Positions 15,116 to 16,455 of a DNA stretch of 16,455 nt are shown here, in pieces. The stretch is taken from assembly GCA_964543965.1 (NCBI GenBank), contig CAZJAX010000035.1, forward strand, positions 1 through 16,455, in the 5' to 3' direction. The translations under genes and the position numbers were made by a program. The notes beneath the pieces were generated by a model. That model was not told the origin of the DNA. It did no database searches and saw nothing but the letters and a program-made list of their open reading frames with translations. This stretch comes from CAMDWQ01 sp964543965 (GTDB lineage: Bacteria; Omnitrophota; Gorgyraeia; 2-02-FULL-51-18). Numbering within the stretch: position 1 is the first letter of the stretch; the number at the start of each line of letters is the position of its first letter.

Positions 15116-16455
15116 GAATTCGGAGGAGTTCCGAGGAGATCGCTGGCAGATCGACTAAAAGAGCCTCGCCGGTTTTACGGATCTTGAGCTCCGCCTTGCC
15201 ATTCTTGAGGTTTTTGGGACCGAGAATCAGCCTGAGCGGGAGCCCTAACAGGTCTGCATCATTGAACTTAACGCCTGCCGAGGTCTCACGGTCATCGACG
15301 AGAAAATCGACTCCGCGGGCTTCGATGTCACCTGAACCCTGAAGCTCCCGCACGATCTGCTGAGACTGCTCGTCTTTGGGGTCGATCATGACGATGTGGA
15401 TCTGGAACGGGGCGATGTTTTTCGGCCAGACAATCCCCTTGTCGTCGCCGTATTGCTCGATGGCGGCGGCCAGGATGCGATTGACGCCGATACCGTAGCA
15501 GCCCATGATCATCGGGTTTTCCTTGCCTGATGCGTCAAGGTAGTGCGCTTTCATGGGCTTGGAATAGCGGAGATTGAGCTTGAAGATGTGTCCGAGCTCG
15601 ATGGCGGTACGGAACTTAAGAGGCTTACCGTCTTCGGAGAGATCCCCTTCCACAGCCTGACGGAAATCACCGATCAGCTTTTCCTTACCGATGATGTCGC
15701 CGAGATTCACCCCGGTCAGATGCTGGTCGCGCTCGTCGGCGCCGGTGATAAAATCTTTCATCTCGAGAATATCTTCGTCGACATAAACCTTCAGCTCCTT
15801 TTTGAACGGACCGCTGAAGCCGAAGGCCGACCCAAGCTTGTTCTCGATGGCATCGCGCGATGCCATGAACGCACCGGGCTCCGCCTTCTTGAGCTTGAAC
15901 TCCGACACCTCATGGTCGCCTCGCACGAGTACCGCAAAATGCGATCCGTCAGGGCGTTCATAGATCATCGTCTTCACGAGGTCTTTGGGGGTCTTCTTCA
16001 AAAATTGCGCGACCGACTCGACGCTCGAGCAGCCGGGCGTGTGGACTTTGGCCGTCTTGCCTGAAGGAGCCCCAGCCGGAAATGAGAGGCCTTTAAGCTT
16101 GCGCGGGGCCATCTCAACGCTGACCACCTGGTCCGTGCCTTCGACGTGAGCCATCCAATCTTCGCCGGCGTCAGAAAATAACACGAACTCCTGCGAGCCC
16201 GACCCGCCCATTGCCCCCGGGTCCGCCTGCACGATATAAAACTCAAGTCCGGCGCGCGTGAATATCTTTTTATACGCTTCTTTGATCTCTTGGTAGGTCT
16301 TGTCCAGACTCTCGTCCGAGTCGTGGAAGCTGTAGGCGTCTTTCATCACAAACTCGCGGCTGCGGATGATGCCGGAGCGGGGACGCATCTCGTCTCGGAA
16401 CTTGGTCTGAATCTGATAAAGCGTGAGCGGGAGCTGTTTGTACGACTGGATCTCG
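15099..16455 (-). CDS. proS: Prolyl-tRNA synthetase, 5' end cut by window edge
   Basis: Charges tRNA-Pro (class II synthetase). The 451 visible codons begin inside the catalytic core, with QLPLTLYQIQTKFRDEMRP and REFVMKDAYSFH, the motif 2 region. An insertion (editing) domain follows between motifs 2 and 3, with LVKTMIY holding the lysine used in clearing mischarged alanine. Motif 3 is GCYGIGVNRILAAAIEQ, and the C-terminal anticodon-binding domain (from about IAPFQIHIVMID) ends the protein at LLRILDKLA. The insertion domain makes it the long bacterial type, so by comparison with the roughly 570-residue E. coli enzyme about 120 N-terminal residues lie beyond the window. Its stop is followed by an intrinsic terminator, so it probably ends its own transcription unit. 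Confidence 0.96.
   Translation of the reverse strand, partial: EIQSYKQLPLTLYQIQTKFRDEMRPRSGIIRSREFVMKDAYSFHDSDESLDKTYQEIKEAYKKIFTRAGLEFYIVQADPGAMGGSGSQEFVLFSDAGEDWMAHVEGTDQVVSVEMAPRKLKGLSFPAGAPSGKTAKVHTPGCSSVESVAQFLKKTPKDLVKTMIYERPDGSHFAVLVRGDHEVSEFKLKKAEPGAFMASRDAIENKLGSAFGFSGPFKKELKVYVDEDILEMKDFITGADERDQHLTGVNLGDIIGKEKLIGDFRQAVEGDLSEDGKPLKFRTAIELGHIFKLNLRYSKPMKAHYLDASGKENPMIMGCYGIGVNRILAAAIEQYGDDKGIVWPKNIAPFQIHIVMIDPKDEQSQQIVRELQGSGDIEARGVDFLVDDRETSAGVKFNDADLLGLPLRLILGPKNLKNGKAELKIRKTGEALLVDLPAISSELLRILDKLA

Overview
The window is a solid block of bacterial housekeeping genes, all read from the minus strand, so gene order runs from high to low coordinates. From the upstream side it holds: proS (5' end cut by the window edge), rimP, nusA, infB, trpS, scpA, scpB, pheA, hisC, a type I-beta DAHP synthase gene (aroF), a small two-helix membrane protein gene, tyrA, cmk, plsC, rpsA and tyrS (3' end cut by the window edge). 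There are no mobile elements, CRISPR arrays, tRNAs or rRNAs. No gene-free stretch exceeds 120 bases.

The organism is a bacterium of moderately high GC. It has a full six-S1-domain ribosomal protein S1, an SMC-ScpAB condensin, complete Phe/Tyr branch enzymes and a TrpRS carrying a cysteine pattern for an iron-sulfur cluster, which fits an anaerobe. The order trpS-scpA-scpB-pheA-hisC-aroF-tyrA-cmk-plsC-rpsA resembles clusters I recall from Deltaproteobacteria and Clostridia. However, aroA and ispH, usually found in such clusters, are absent. I cannot name the phylum; an uncultivated anaerobic lineage such as one in the PVC/Omnitrophota area is only a guess.

Layout: proS ends in a clear intrinsic terminator (about 15029-15055). 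Then rimP-nusA-infB (ribosome maturation, transcription elongation, translation initiation) run into trpS with gaps of 0-6 bases. trpS-scpA-scpB-pheA-hisC-aroF-orf85-tyrA-cmk-plsC follow with start/stop overlaps or gaps of at most 15 bases, consistent with one long co-transcribed unit. A 106-base gap precedes rpsA, which has a perfect AGGAGG ribosome binding site. tyrS follows rpsA after 4 bases.

Functionally the unit joins three themes: the translation/transcription apparatus (rimP, nusA, infB, rpsA, trpS, tyrS), chromosome segregation (scpAB), and aromatic amino acid synthesis from DAHP to Phe and Tyr. The two aromatic aminoacyl-tRNA synthetases bracket the aromatic pathway genes. cmk and plsC add nucleotide and phospholipid supply.

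The most unusual signals are: (1) a perfect 16-bp inverted repeat followed by a U-tract, i.e. an intrinsic-terminator-like hairpin, lying inside the first 30 codons of tyrS and 39 bases after the rpsA stop; (2) a C-x22-C-x6-C-x2-C motif in TrpRS identical in spacing to the [4Fe-4S] motif of the Thermotoga maritima enzyme; (3) a terminator in the leader of the rimP-nusA-infB unit with candidate promoters only upstream of it; (4) an unrecognised 85-residue membrane protein inserted between DAHP synthase and prephenate dehydrogenase. No clearly new multi-gene system is visible.
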